From NCBI GenBank assembly GCA_027451825.1, contig DAIDHZ010000005.1, positions 1 through 64,000 of the forward strand: a DNA stretch of 64,000 nucleotides, written 5' to 3'. Below are positions 41,825-50,948 of this stretch, one piece after another. Each line of letters begins with the position of its first letter. Positions within the stretch are counted from its first letter, which is position 1. The notes beneath the pieces were generated by a model that made no database searches, was not told the DNA's origin, and saw only the letters and a list, made by a program, of their open reading frames with translations. Source of the DNA: Chlamydiota bacterium. Lineage in GTDB: Bacteria; Chlamydiota; Chlamydiia; Chlamydiales; SM23-39. The position numbers were made by a program, and so were the translations under genes.

Positions 41825-42000
41825 TATACCGAAACAACCTGAAGAATCGGTTTCTGACTGCGTCGGCTGTCTCTGAATTTGAGACCCGCCTGCATCGCTC
41901 AACTTGCTTAAGTTGAGCTGTTTCGGCGTCAGCTTCGCTTGGCGCAAATTCAGAAGAGCCTTCTTGTCATATTCCCGATTCTTCAAGTTGTTTCGGTATA
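41825..42000. repeat. palindromic element family A, full-length copy A5 (176 bp)
   Basis: TATACCGAAACAACCTGAAG at the left, CTTCAAGTTGTTTCGGTATA at the right, with an inner CAACTTGCTTAAGTTG palindrome. On the minus strand it is open end to end: Y-R-N-N-L-K-N-R-E-Y-D-K-K-A ... T-D-S-S-G-C-F-G-I-Y. Net length 174 is a multiple of three. The plus strand reaches a stop after 29 codons. It sits upstream of the Nudix gene and downstream of the MFS gene stop. Confidence 0.9.
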
Positions 42001-42062
42001 ACGCAGAAGATAATAAATCATTTTCGACATATAATCAAACGAGTTTTGAACCCACTCAATAA

Positions 42063-43229
42063 CTAAGCTGATTTTTCTTTCCAGAGCTTAAGACATAAAA
42101 AGAACATAAGACAAAGAAAAATCAGAATAAAAAAAGGAAGCATTACAGAACTTTCCGGAAAAATCATCTCTATCATAAACACAGAAATCACTGAAATCCC
42201 AACGCTCAAAAAATTCAGTAAAGCTGAGGCGATCGCCTTATTTTGAGCATGACTTAATGCAAAAGAATTAATATTTGTATAGACGACTGCTTGAAAAAGA
42301 TAAATCAATGCCGTGATGAAAAACAGCGAAAAGATATGTATCGGGAAAACCAAGAAAAAAATGAACTGTACAATGCCGCAAAAAAGAGCCATAAGAGATC
42401 CAATTTGCGACACTCTTTGTATCAAAAACTTGCCCGCTGAAACAGAAGTTAAAAGGCATCCTACAAACATCCCCAACCGAGGAACAATACTATAAAGACC
42501 AAAAAATTTGGGGGTAAGATGTAAAAGATGAATGCCAATGAAAGGCGCCTTTGTCTGAAAGATGTAAACAATTGAAGAACCACAACCTAGAATGATCCCT
42601 GAAATAAGAATTTTACGATTTTTCCAGTTTGCAACATAACCCTCAATCATAGCCTTAGGATGAAGAGCTCCTCGATCAATAGTTTTCGCTGTTTCAGGAA
42701 GAAAGATAGTAAAACCGATGAGCACTAAAGTAAAAAAGAACAAAAAATAATAACAGCTTAACCAACCAAAAGAATCTGTTAAAGCGCCTCCAATAGCAAT
42801 CGCAAATCCAGGTAAAATCGCAAATGCGATCAGAATTTTTGCGATCATATTTGTAGCCTTATCATGCTCATAGAGATCTGCAATCATAGTTAAACTGATT
42901 TTCATTCCAACACATCCACCCAAAGCCTGAATAAATTGAGCAATCACTAACAGAGTAAAGGAATGCAAATGAGAAGATAAAATAGAAAGCAATGCTCCCA
43001 AGGCAGCAATGATTAACCCTACATAAAGTGTCTTTTTCCGACCAATCCCATTCGCTAAGGGTCCGTAAGGAAGTTGCCCAAATGCATAACCAATAAGATA
43101 CGAAGTCACCATCGACTGCACTGTCCCAACAGAAACATGAAAGGCCTCTTGAATAGCAGGCAAAGCAGGAGTAAAAATCGCTGCGCCAACGGAAGCAAAT
43201 GAAACAAGAAAAAAAAGAATCGCCAACAT
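42063..43229 (-). CDS. MFS transporter, Bcr/CflA drug-resistance type
   Basis: A 388-residue, 12-helix major-facilitator protein. GYAFGQLPYGPLANGIGRKK is the loop 2-3 signature and the second-half repeats are visible. The LPAIQEAFHVS / GTVQSMVTSYL start resembles Bcr/CflA multidrug-efflux proteins. Substrate unknown. Divergent from the lipoprotein operon. Confidence 0.8.
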   Translation of the reverse strand: MLAILFFLVSFASVGAAIFTPALPAIQEAFHVSVGTVQSMVTSYLIGYAFGQLPYGPLANGIGRKKTLYVGLIIAALGALLSILSSHLHSFTLLVIAQFIQALGGCVGMKISLTMIADLYEHDKATNMIAKILIAFAILPGFAIAIGGALTDSFGWLSCYYFLFFFTLVLIGFTIFLPETAKTIDRGALHPKAMIEGYVANWKNRKILISGIILGCGSSIVYIFQTKAPFIGIHLLHLTPKFFGLYSIVPRLGMFVGCLLTSVSAGKFLIQRVSQIGSLMALFCGIVQFIFFLVFPIHIFSLFFITALIYLFQAVVYTNINSFALSHAQNKAIASALLNFLSVGISVISVFMIEMIFPESSVMLPFFILIFLCLMFFLCLKLWKEKSA

Positions 43230-43290
43230 GATCTCATATTATCGTTTTTTTAAAAAAATACAACAGCACAGATCCATTTTTTCATAAAAT

Positions 43291-43320
43291 TTGATCCAAA
43301 AAATGCAGGTTTGTTATGCT
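43291..43320 (+). promoter_or_regulatory. promoter of the lipoprotein-CPBP-PP2C-NifS operon
   Basis: TTGATC (43291-43296), 18-bp spacer, TATGCT (43315-43320), then a short leader with GAAGGAGAA before the ATG at 43347. Fits a housekeeping promoter with weak -10. Confidence 0.5.
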
Positions 43321-43346
43321 TTGTTTTTTTCGAAGGAGAAATGAAC

Positions 43347-43982
43347 ATGCGATATCTACCTGCATTCATGCTCAGCTTACTTGCTGTAGGATGTAATCAT
43401 CAAAATGATTTCCTAACACGTTATCATGAAGACGGAAGAGCAAAACCTGAAGTTGCCATCACCTCAATGATTGACACATCTTCCTTTGAACTCCCCTGGA
43501 GCTTATCTGAAGAATTTACATCCACAATTCTCAAACAAGTGGCATCCAGCGGGAAATTATATGTTGTGGCTACAGAAGACGATGTATTCACTGAAAATCC
43601 ATTTGGGCAAGATCTTTCATGGATCAAAAGAGAATATGCAGATCATGAGTTTGTTGCATTTTTAGAACTCGTAGAACATGAGATCGCCCCTGCATCCAAA
43701 TATAAAAAAGATCCTGCATCGCAACAATTTTCAATGAATCTCAACATGGCAATTCGTTTACGCATCGTCGATATCAGAGGACAAACACCTGCCATTGTTT
43801 TACAAGAAATGGTTCGAGATTCTTATTTTATTCCTAAAACACTCATGCCCACAGATTACTCAACAGCAGCATGGGGAACCCCGGAATTCCAAAAATCACC
43901 CATGGGAATTGCTCATAAACAAATTGTTCAAGAAATTGCATCGCGCATTAAAGAATACGTTCTTCTAGCAAAGAGCCGATAA
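43347..43982 (+). CDS. lipoprotein of unknown function
   Basis: About 211 residues. MRYLPAFMLSLLAVGC is a lipoprotein signal with lipobox L-A-V-G-C; the mature part has no membrane helix. The fold (beta strands such as KLYVVATEDDVF, FVAFLELVEHEI) resembles bacterial periplasmic lipoproteins of the LpoB/CsgG-related kind, a guess only. The ATG at 43347 is used because GAAGGAG then has normal spacing. First gene of a tight four-gene operon. Confidence 0.65.
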   Translation: MRYLPAFMLSLLAVGCNHQNDFLTRYHEDGRAKPEVAITSMIDTSSFELPWSLSEEFTSTILKQVASSGKLYVVATEDDVFTENPFGQDLSWIKREYADHEFVAFLELVEHEIAPASKYKKDPASQQFSMNLNMAIRLRIVDIRGQTPAIVLQEMVRDSYFIPKTLMPTDYSTAAWGTPEFQKSPMGIAHKQIVQEIASRIKEYVLLAKSR

Positions 43983-43986
43983 AGAA

Positions 43987-44859
43987 ATGGAGGCATCTCA
44001 TCCTGATTTGGGATCTATTCTTTTCTTTGCGCTTCTTTCGTTCGCCTTGCTCATCGCCGGCTGGAAAAAAGGTTTTTTCCATTTTCAGCCGGAGAAAATT
44101 TGGACTGTCCCTCTTCGATGGTTTCATATCGTCATCGTATTTGCAATTTACTTTTTAACCTCTTTATATCTTGCAAGAACCTTTGCCACATTTTTTCAAT
44201 CTTTTGCATCAAAGCCCCTCTCTCAATTGAAATACATTAGCTGGGTCAATCTTTTCAACTCCTGCTCCATTGCTTTTTTACTGATTTTATTTTTGTTATG
44301 GCTGCCTATCTCTATTCGCAAAGGAATTTGGAAACGTGAAAAGACATCCTTTAAAAAGGATCTCTTTTCCACTCTCATCACCTATCTTCTTTCTTTTCCT
44401 CTTGTTTCCTTTGTCAACAATCTGCTCGATTTTTTCTTGTATACTATCTTTCATATCCATGCAGTTCCAGATCAGTTAGCCGTCTATTATCTAAAAATGA
44501 CTTTCGGCCATCCCATTTATTTTACGATCGCAATCCTTTCGATCATTTTCTTTGCTCCTTTCATAGAAGAGCTCATTTTTCGTGGATTTTTACAATCCTT
44601 CATTCGTCAGCATCTTCAGTCCAAACAAGCAATCATCATCACATCTGTACTTTTCGCCCTTTTTCATTATGCTCCGGAACAAGGACTTGCAAATATCACC
44701 ATTGTCGGTTCTTTGTTTATCCTTTCTCTTTTCATCGGATTTATCTATGAAAAAAGAGGCTCTCTGATAGCTCCAATGATGCTTCATAGTTTATTCAATT
44801 CAATGAGTATTCTTCATTTGTACTTATTGAATGAAATGCCAAAAGGAACTTCCTTATGA
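43987..44859 (+). CDS. CPBP-family intramembrane metalloprotease
   Basis: A 290-residue protein with about eight hydrophobic segments. EELIFRGFLQ (the EExxxR motif), then FALFHY (FxxxH) are the hallmark residues of CPBP/Abi-type glutamic intramembrane proteases related to Rce1. Located in the inner membrane. It overlaps the PP2C gene by four bases, so the two are coupled. Confidence 0.85.
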   Translation: MEASHPDLGSILFFALLSFALLIAGWKKGFFHFQPEKIWTVPLRWFHIVIVFAIYFLTSLYLARTFATFFQSFASKPLSQLKYISWVNLFNSCSIAFLLILFLLWLPISIRKGIWKREKTSFKKDLFSTLITYLLSFPLVSFVNNLLDFFLYTIFHIHAVPDQLAVYYLKMTFGHPIYFTIAILSIIFFAPFIEELIFRGFLQSFIRQHLQSKQAIIITSVLFALFHYAPEQGLANITIVGSLFILSLFIGFIYEKRGSLIAPMMLHSLFNSMSILHLYLLNEMPKGTSL

Positions 44860-45605
44860 GTCCTCTTTTTGCGAGCTCTTTTCAATTCTATGGGCACTCC
44901 GACATTGGTCAAAGCAGGGTTCAAAATGAAGATGTTTGGGCAGCTCTTCCTGAATGTGGTTTTTTTGCACTCGCAGATGGTATGGGAGGACATAAAGCCG
45001 GAGAAGTTGCCGCCAAAGAAACCCTTGATTTTCTTCTTCAATCTATAAAAAAAATTTCAAAAGAAGACGTTTTAGAGCTCATCATCGAAATGCGTCATGC
45101 CATCGAACTTGCCAACCAACATGTCTATCGCATGGGTTCTAAAATCCGAGAATACCATAAAATGGGGACCACCTTATGTTGTCTTTTATGGAAAAAAGAG
45201 ACCATTATCCATGCCCATGTTGGAGATAGCCGTATTTACCGCTTTAGAAATCATCAATTAGAGCTTTTAACAAAAGATCACTCTCTCTTTGCAGAATGGC
45301 TATCTAAAGGGAAAACATGCACCACCCCTTATCCTTATCGACACGTCATCACAAGATCTATTGGGACCCCAAAAAAAGCAAACCCTGAAATTGCAATCAC
45401 GTATGCTCTTCCAAATGACATCTTCTTTCTCTGTAGCGATGGAATTACTGATGTCCTTTCCTTGGAAGAAATGGAAAACATCCTTCAAAACCATTCAGAA
45501 ATAGAAAAAGCCACCCATTTTTTAATTGAAACCGCGAAAAGAAAGAGAAGTTCAGATAATATGACAGTTCTGATGGTACAACAGAATGAACTTCATTTAT
45601 CTTGA
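44856..45605 (+). CDS. PP2C-type serine/threonine protein phosphatase
   Basis: A 249-residue metal-dependent phosphatase. Motifs GQSRVQNEDVW, ADGMGGHKAGEVAA, GTTLCCLLW, HVGDSRIYRF, LTKDHS, LCSDGITDVLS and DNMTVLMV are all present. It should oppose chlamydial Pkn-type kinases. Corresponds to CT259, next to the NifS-like gene (CT258) which it overlaps by 20 bp. Confidence 0.93.
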   Translation: MSPLFASSFQFYGHSDIGQSRVQNEDVWAALPECGFFALADGMGGHKAGEVAAKETLDFLLQSIKKISKEDVLELIIEMRHAIELANQHVYRMGSKIREYHKMGTTLCCLLWKKETIIHAHVGDSRIYRFRNHQLELLTKDHSLFAEWLSKGKTCTTPYPYRHVITRSIGTPKKANPEIAITYALPNDIFFLCSDGITDVLSLEEMENILQNHSEIEKATHFLIETAKRKRSSDNMTVLMVQQNELHLS

Positions 45606-46698
45606 TAATAACGCAACGACAGCCATAGATCCAAGAGTCTTTCAAACAATGGTGCAAGAGCTCAAAGAGCCTCCTTCCAATCCATCCAGCGTCCATACAC
45701 TCGGGAAAAATGCCAAACAACGTCTTATTCATGCAAAACTCAAAATCAGTTCCTTTTTCAAGGCAAAACCTGAAGAAATCATTTGCACTTCCGGAGGAAC
45801 AGAAAGCATCAATCTTTTTTTAAGAGGACTTGATTCAGGCCATATCATCACCACCGCCATTGACCACTCTTCGGTCTACAAAACCATCCAAACCCTAGAA
45901 AAAAAAGGACTCCAGGCCACATATCTTCCCGTAGGTCCTTGGGGAGCACCTCTAAAAGAGCATATCGAAGCTGCGATTCGCCCTAACACACAAGCCCTTG
46001 TTTTTTCAGCTGCCAACGCAGAAACAGGTGTAAAACTCGAGATTGAAGCCATTGGAGACATTGCTCAAAAATATGATATTCCCCTCTTTATTGATGCCAT
46101 TGCCTGGATCGGAAAAGAACCGTTTCCCATGCATCCCGCAATCACAGCGATCGCTGTAGCCGGCCATAAATTTCATGGTCCCAAAGGCGTCGGTATTTTA
46201 TTTGTAAAATCCTCTTTCAAACTCCCCCCTCTTCTTACAGGAGGCAATCAAGAATATCAAAAAAGAGCGGGCACTGAAAATCTAGCAGCCATTGTAGGCC
46301 TAGCGAAAGCTTTTGATATTCTGAAAGAGGAACAAACCACCATCACTCAGCATCTTTCAGATCTTCGATTCCACTTTGAGCACAATTTACAAAAACTTCT
46401 TCCCGATCTCCAAATCAATGGGGAAGGCCCTAGAATCGCAAACACATCCAATCTTGCTTTCCCAGGGATTGATGGAGAGACTCTTTTAATTCAACTCGAT
46501 CGTTTGGGCATCTATGCAAGCCACGGATCTGCTTGCGCTTCAGGCTCTTTAGAACCTTCTCGCGTCCTTACGCATATGGGAATTCCTCATAAAATCGCAG
46601 CATCTTCTCTTCGTTTTTCAATCGGCAAATTCAATACCAAAGAAGAAATCGATCGAGCCATTGATATCATTGCTTCCACCGTACAAAAACTCTCTTAA
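45586..46698 (+). CDS. nifS: cysteine desulfurase, NifS/IscS family
   Basis: A 370-residue PLP enzyme delivering sulfur for iron-sulfur and thio-modification. The start YLDNNATTAIDP, the PLP-lysine motif AVAGHKFHGPKG and the active-site cysteine loop GSACASGSLEPSRVL are present. The first 20 bases overlap the PP2C gene. Gene order CT259-CT258 is kept. Confidence 0.93.
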   Translation: MNFIYLDNNATTAIDPRVFQTMVQELKEPPSNPSSVHTLGKNAKQRLIHAKLKISSFFKAKPEEIICTSGGTESINLFLRGLDSGHIITTAIDHSSVYKTIQTLEKKGLQATYLPVGPWGAPLKEHIEAAIRPNTQALVFSAANAETGVKLEIEAIGDIAQKYDIPLFIDAIAWIGKEPFPMHPAITAIAVAGHKFHGPKGVGILFVKSSFKLPPLLTGGNQEYQKRAGTENLAAIVGLAKAFDILKEEQTTITQHLSDLRFHFEHNLQKLLPDLQINGEGPRIANTSNLAFPGIDGETLLIQLDRLGIYASHGSACASGSLEPSRVLTHMGIPHKIAASSLRFSIGKFNTKEEIDRAIDIIASTVQKLS

Positions 46699-46760
46699 GG
46701 CGGTGTAAGAAAATAACATTCAAAACCGTATTTCATGGAAATGAGTCTCTCTCTATATTT

Positions 46761-46839
46761 TTACTACCAAAGAGATAGACACCACAGAGAAGAAGAAAAA
46801 CGCAACATATTGTCTCTGTGGTTCTTATCTCTGTGGTAA
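46761..46839. repeat. CCACAGAG-type inverted-repeat element, copy F2 (79 bp)
   Basis: Left TTACTACCAAAGAGATAGAC plus ACCACAGAGA; right the complement with CTCTGTGG(T) twice, ending GGTAA. It lies between the convergent cysteine desulfurase and CNNM/CBS genes, where it may act as a terminator hairpin. Confidence 0.65.
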
Positions 46840-46856
46840 TATTTTTTTTACAACGC

Positions 46857-48062
46857 CTAAACTTCGGTACGCACTGATAAAGTTTTGACTCCGCGAAGAG
46901 TCGGCTCGATAACAGTGAATAAAAATGGATCCACTTTCAGAGTTTCTCCCTCGTTTGGCAAATGACCCAGCTCCCGAACGATAAAATCACTGAACGTCTC
47001 ATCTAAAGATGCCTTTAAAGCCGATTGAAACTCCCGATTAAAATGACTGACTTTCATTTCTCCCGAAAGAGTTCTCTCTACATAAAGAGAACTCCTTGTC
47101 TCTGTCTGTTTTAAAGTCTCTTCTCCAAAGATTTGAGAAACAATTTGATCCAAAGTCAAAAGCCCGCAAGCATGACCGGAGGCATCCAACACAACGGCTG
47201 CGCTTTGATTATTTCTTCGAAATTGCTCTAAAATATGCAAAATCGATGAATCTTTCGTAATAAACCAAGGAGATCTTGACTGATCTAATACAGGCTTGGA
47301 TTTTTCTAAACGCAGCAAATCTCGTGTATAAACAAGAGCTACAATATTGTGTTTATGATGTCGATAAAGTGCAATGACAGGCTCATAATGAATGCTTAAA
47401 AGATTTTTCACCTCTTCTAAAGTCGCAAATGAAGAGACGCACACCACCTTATCCAAAGGAGTCATCATTTGTGAGGCAGATGAGTTCTTCATTTGAAAAA
47501 TATGGCGCGTCAATTCATGCAGTTCATCATAACCGCCGGCTCCTTCAAACGCCAACATCACCTCTTCTCGAGAGAAAAAAAGCGAAGCTTCTTTCGCTGT
47601 ACCCATCAAACGGTGGATCCCTCTTGATAATAGATCAAACGTCCAAATCACCGGCTGAAATACAATCGAAAGAAGTCTCATCAGAGGAACCAGTGCAAGA
47701 GCAATCTGCGAAGGATGGCGTCTTGCTGCAAACATGGGAGCTAATTCCGCAAAAATAACGACTAAAAGAACCTGTGTGATCGGCGCAAAATCAGGATCTA
47801 CATGAATGGATTCATAAAAACGACGAGAACATTCAGATCCCACCTGAAGCGCTGTATTAATCCCGATCAAAGTCGTTCCAAAAAAACGAGATGGATGCTG
47901 TAAAAAGAAGTTGAGCCAAATTGCACTTTTCTTCCCCGTACTCACATAATATTGCAGACGAATCCGACTAAAAGAGACGGCTGCCATTTCAAAAAGAGCA
48001 AAAAGAGCCTGCACCAAAATGGCCAAGAGAGTCAAAAAAAGAAAAAACATCCAGTTTGGCAT
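46857..48062 (-). CDS. CNNM/CBS-domain (TlyC/CorC-like) membrane protein
   Basis: A 401-residue protein. An N-terminal transmembrane DUF21/CNNM domain (ALFALFEMAAVSFSRIRLQ), two CBS domains (residues ~200-320) and a C-terminal CorC_HlyC domain. Family members take part in magnesium/cobalt transport; the old name hemolysin TlyC is misleading. Begins directly after the preceding paralogue ends. The acidic motif positions in the CNNM part are less conserved than in its neighbour. Confidence 0.85.
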   Translation of the reverse strand: MPNWMFFLFLTLLAILVQALFALFEMAAVSFSRIRLQYYVSTGKKSAIWLNFFLQHPSRFFGTTLIGINTALQVGSECSRRFYESIHVDPDFAPITQVLLVVIFAELAPMFAARRHPSQIALALVPLMRLLSIVFQPVIWTFDLLSRGIHRLMGTAKEASLFFSREEVMLAFEGAGGYDELHELTRHIFQMKNSSASQMMTPLDKVVCVSSFATLEEVKNLLSIHYEPVIALYRHHKHNIVALVYTRDLLRLEKSKPVLDQSRSPWFITKDSSILHILEQFRRNNQSAAVVLDASGHACGLLTLDQIVSQIFGEETLKQTETRSSLYVERTLSGEMKVSHFNREFQSALKASLDETFSDFIVRELGHLPNEGETLKVDPFLFTVIEPTLRGVKTLSVRTEV

Positions 48063-49298
48063 TTATCGACTCTTCCCATTTTTAAGTCTTCGCACATAAA
48101 TCCGCTTAATCCGATTCGGATCTGCGGCAAGCACATAAAACAAAAATTGATCCGTTGCATATTTTGTTCCCGTTTTCGGAATGTCTCCCAACTGTTCAAT
48201 CAGCCATCCTCCCAACGTCACAATATTTTCCTCGGATTTTAAAGATCTTCCAAAAATCTCTTCAAATTCTGTAAGTTCGAGTTTGCCGCTCGCAATCATC
48301 ACATCTTGACTCGAACGGGTATATAAATGCTTTGGATCCCTTCGATCTACAATTTCTCCAACAACAGCTTCGATCAAATCTTCTTGCGTAATCAACCCTG
48401 AAATTGAACCATATTCATCAACAACAATAGCTAAACTTTCCTGTCTTTCCCGCAAATTCGTAAGAAGGGTCCACGCCCTTGTCGTTTCCGGTACAAAATA
48501 CGGCTTCTTCAAAATCGCCAAAAGATCCGATCCCGTTTTCATTGTTTCTTGATGAAAAAGAAATCGCCTGGAAGAAATAACGCCGAGAATATTTTCTAAA
48601 TTTCCATCGCAAACAGGAAGTCTTGTAATTTCCAAATCAACAAATAAATGGACCAGATGAGATAAAGGCTCTTGAATATCATAATATAACACCTCATCTC
48701 TGGGCCGCATCCTCTCTCTTACGATCGATTGTTTAAGATCTAACGCTCCTGCAATCAAATCACATTCCTGAGGTAATAAAATCCCATTTTCTTCCGATGT
48801 TTGAAGCACATGACGTAGTTCTTCTACAGAAAGGACTTTCTCTTTTTTCAGAAACACAAAAAAAACGCGAGAAATCCAATACGTAATTTGCGTTAAAGGC
48901 CCCCGAATATATTTAAGAGAACGAAAAAGCCGATCAATCCAAACAACAATTTTCAAAGAAAATTCCGCATTATTTAGTAAAGCAACCGATTTCGGTAAAA
49001 CTTCTCCAAATACAAGAGTCAAAAGAAGCGGCAACCCAACCTTAATTCCCCAGCTATCCGTCTCAAATAAGTTCGCCACCGTATTCTGAATCAAAAGGTT
49101 CACTAAAATATTGAACATGAGAAGAGTCACCAAAAGATCTCTCGGGCGACTCATTAAAGAAGCAATCAAACGTTTACGCGGCTCTGGACTTCCTTGATAA
49201 GCCTTTAAAGTCATCGGAGATAAAGAAAAAAAAGAAGTTTCGGAGGCAGAAAGAAACGCAGAGATAACAATGAAAAAAATAAGAGCTGTGATAAACAT
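48063..49298 (-). CDS. CNNM/CBS-domain (TlyC/CorC-like) membrane protein
   Basis: A 411-residue paralogue of the downstream gene. Four N-terminal hydrophobic segments with SAFLSASETSFFSLSP (DUF21 signature), two CBS domains (RMRPRDEVLYYD; VVDEYGSISGLITQEDLIEAV) and a CorC_HlyC domain. Corresponds to the CT256/CT257 pair. Upstream within 37 bp is the FtsB-like gene. Confidence 0.88.
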   Translation of the reverse strand: MFITALIFFIVISAFLSASETSFFSLSPMTLKAYQGSPEPRKRLIASLMSRPRDLLVTLLMFNILVNLLIQNTVANLFETDSWGIKVGLPLLLTLVFGEVLPKSVALLNNAEFSLKIVVWIDRLFRSLKYIRGPLTQITYWISRVFFVFLKKEKVLSVEELRHVLQTSEENGILLPQECDLIAGALDLKQSIVRERMRPRDEVLYYDIQEPLSHLVHLFVDLEITRLPVCDGNLENILGVISSRRFLFHQETMKTGSDLLAILKKPYFVPETTRAWTLLTNLRERQESLAIVVDEYGSISGLITQEDLIEAVVGEIVDRRDPKHLYTRSSQDVMIASGKLELTEFEEIFGRSLKSEENIVTLGGWLIEQLGDIPKTGTKYATDQFLFYVLAADPNRIKRIYVRRLKNGKSR

Positions 49299-49335
49299 GC
49301 GTAGCCTGATGTCGAGTTTATTTTATAAAATCCGG

Positions 49336-49623
49336 CTATTTTACTGAATTGGAGAAATGAACTTTCAGCCATCCTTCCGGAACAACCCCAAGATCACGCA
49401 TCAAAACCATTTCTATCCATGCAGGATCAGATTGAGATGCAAGCTTCAAATGCAAATCTTCTTTTTCGGAGACGAGTCGAACTTTTTCTTTTTCCATCTC
49501 TCCCAATAAAAAATCATATTCAGAAATGCTATTTTGTTTTTTTTGAATGGCTTGTAAACAGACTCCGACTGTCAAAAATGAAAAAGAAATTGTCCACCAC
49601 CAACGTTTCCAAAAAAGCATCAT
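49336..49623 (-). CDS. FtsB/DivIC-like septum protein
   Basis: About 95 residues with an N-terminal membrane anchor (WKRWWWTISFSFLTVGVCL), a short coiled coil (LLGEMEKEKVRLVSEKEDL) and a conserved C-terminal L-M-R-D-L-G-V-V-P-E-G block as in FtsB/DivIC. It would be a bitopic membrane protein of the division complex. Start at the ATG 49623 (MMLFWKRW) because GAGG precedes it; ATGATGA overlaps the truncated dcd stop. Chlamydiae lack FtsZ but retain FtsL/B-like genes. Confidence 0.5.
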   Translation of the reverse strand: MMLFWKRWWWTISFSFLTVGVCLQAIQKKQNSISEYDFLLGEMEKEKVRLVSEKEDLHLKLASQSDPAWIEMVLMRDLGVVPEGWLKVHFSNSVK

Positions 49624-49898
49624 TGATCCGCCTCTATAAATAAGGACAAGCAATTCCTACCTGCTTGAATGTCCACAAAAGCATGCGGACAAAACTGTTT
49701 TGGGTCAATAACAGAACCAAAAACATCTGTAAACACCTTAAAATCAGAAGCTACGTGCAAATCATATCCATAGCTCGGCAAGATAAAACCAATCCGTTTC
49801 TTTCCATCGAATTCTCGAACCTGACGATCTGCAAACGGTTCGAGCATCTTATGTTCTATTGCCATTTGGCGAATCCACTGATCAGATTGAAGGGCCAT
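49620..49898 (-). pseudogene. dcd: dcd, truncated (dCTP deaminase N-terminal fragment)
   Basis: About 92 residues. M-A-L-Q-S-D-Q-W-I-R-Q-M-A and SYGYDL ... FKVFTDVFGSVIDPKQF match the first half of dCTP deaminase, but the family (about 190 residues) continues with a catalytic Glu, STYAR-like motif and C-terminal half; here the frame ends after FVDIQAG plus a short unrelated tail. No remnant of the second half lies downstream. It keeps its chlamydial place beside ruvB and overlaps the FtsB-like gene by four bases. The frame also extends upstream into sequence overlapping the ruvB promoter, which I reject. Confidence 0.6.
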
Positions 49899-49950
49899 AA
49901 TTCTTAGATATAGCGCGCGAAATCCTTTTCTTGCTACATTTTTAGTAAGT

Positions 49951-50946
49951 ATGACAGAACCTTTCATTAAGTCTTCTTGGACAAAGCAAGATTCTCCCTT
50001 TGAAATCCCTCTTCGTCCTCAAAGTCTCATCGATTTTGTAGGACAAGATCCCGTTCGCAAAAGACTCCAAATCGTGATCGATGCAGCCAAAGAAAGAAAA
50101 GAAGCTTTAGGCCACTGTCTTTTTTCAGGACCTCCCGGACTTGGAAAGACAACGCTTGCTCACATTATTGCAAAATCCATGGAAACTCAACTTGTACTAA
50201 CATCAGGTCCTGCCATCGAAAAGCCGGGAGATTTAGCAGGTCTTCTTTCCAATTTGAAGTTCGGCGACGTTCTCTTCATTGATGAAATTCATCGCCTGAA
50301 TAAAACAGCCGAAGAATATCTCTATTCGGCGATGGAAGATTTCTCTTTAGATCTCATGATCGATTCAGGTCCCAGCGCAAGAAGCGTACAAATCAAACTC
50401 AATCCTTTCACGTTAGTTGGCGCCACCACTCGAAGCGGCCTCATCAGCGCTCCTATGCGCTCTCGATTTTTAATTTCGCTAAGACTCGATTATTACGAAC
50501 CTCATATCTTACAAAAAGTCGTCGAGAGATCATCCAAGCTGTTAACTCTCACTTTAGACTCTGATGCTTCTTTTGAAATTGCCAAACGATCTAGAGGAAC
50601 TCCTCGCATTGCCAATAATTTGCTTCGCTTCGTTCGAGACTTTGCACAAACACACAAACAAAAAAAAATTCACCTACAAATGGTCAAAGAAGCTCTCGAT
50701 CTTTTGGCAATCGATGAATATGGCCTTGATGAAATGGACAAAAAAATTCTAAAGCTTATCATTGAACATCACAATGGCGGTCCTGTGGGGATCAATAATT
50801 TAGCTGTAAGCGTCGGCGAAGAAGCGCACACTCTTGAAGAAGTGCACGAACCTTTTTTAATTATGCAAGGATTTATCAAGCGTACCCCGAGAGGACGTGA
50901 AACGACCGCGCTTGCCAAACAACATATACAAAAATTGGAGTTTTAA
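49951..50946 (+). CDS. ruvB: Holliday junction DNA helicase RuvB
   Basis: A 331-residue AAA+ branch-migration motor. Walker A GPPGLGKTT, Walker B LFIDEIHR, the sensor 1 region TLVGATTRSGLISAPMRSRF and a winged-helix C-terminus (RTPRGRETTA) are typical. Divergent from dcd. The next gene begins 2 bp after its stop (CT040-CT041 order). Confidence 0.96.
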   Translation: MTEPFIKSSWTKQDSPFEIPLRPQSLIDFVGQDPVRKRLQIVIDAAKERKEALGHCLFSGPPGLGKTTLAHIIAKSMETQLVLTSGPAIEKPGDLAGLLSNLKFGDVLFIDEIHRLNKTAEEYLYSAMEDFSLDLMIDSGPSARSVQIKLNPFTLVGATTRSGLISAPMRSRFLISLRLDYYEPHILQKVVERSSKLLTLTLDSDASFEIAKRSRGTPRIANNLLRFVRDFAQTHKQKKIHLQMVKEALDLLAIDEYGLDEMDKKILKLIIEHHNGGPVGINNLAVSVGEEAHTLEEVHEPFLIMQGFIKRTPRGRETTALAKQHIQKLEF

Positions 50947-50948
50947 CC

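Noticed and set aside
41723-41986. An 88-codon frame running from element A5 into the Nudix gene in another frame
   Set aside because: It reads the Nudix coding sequence out of frame; only its first part is the element's own open frame.
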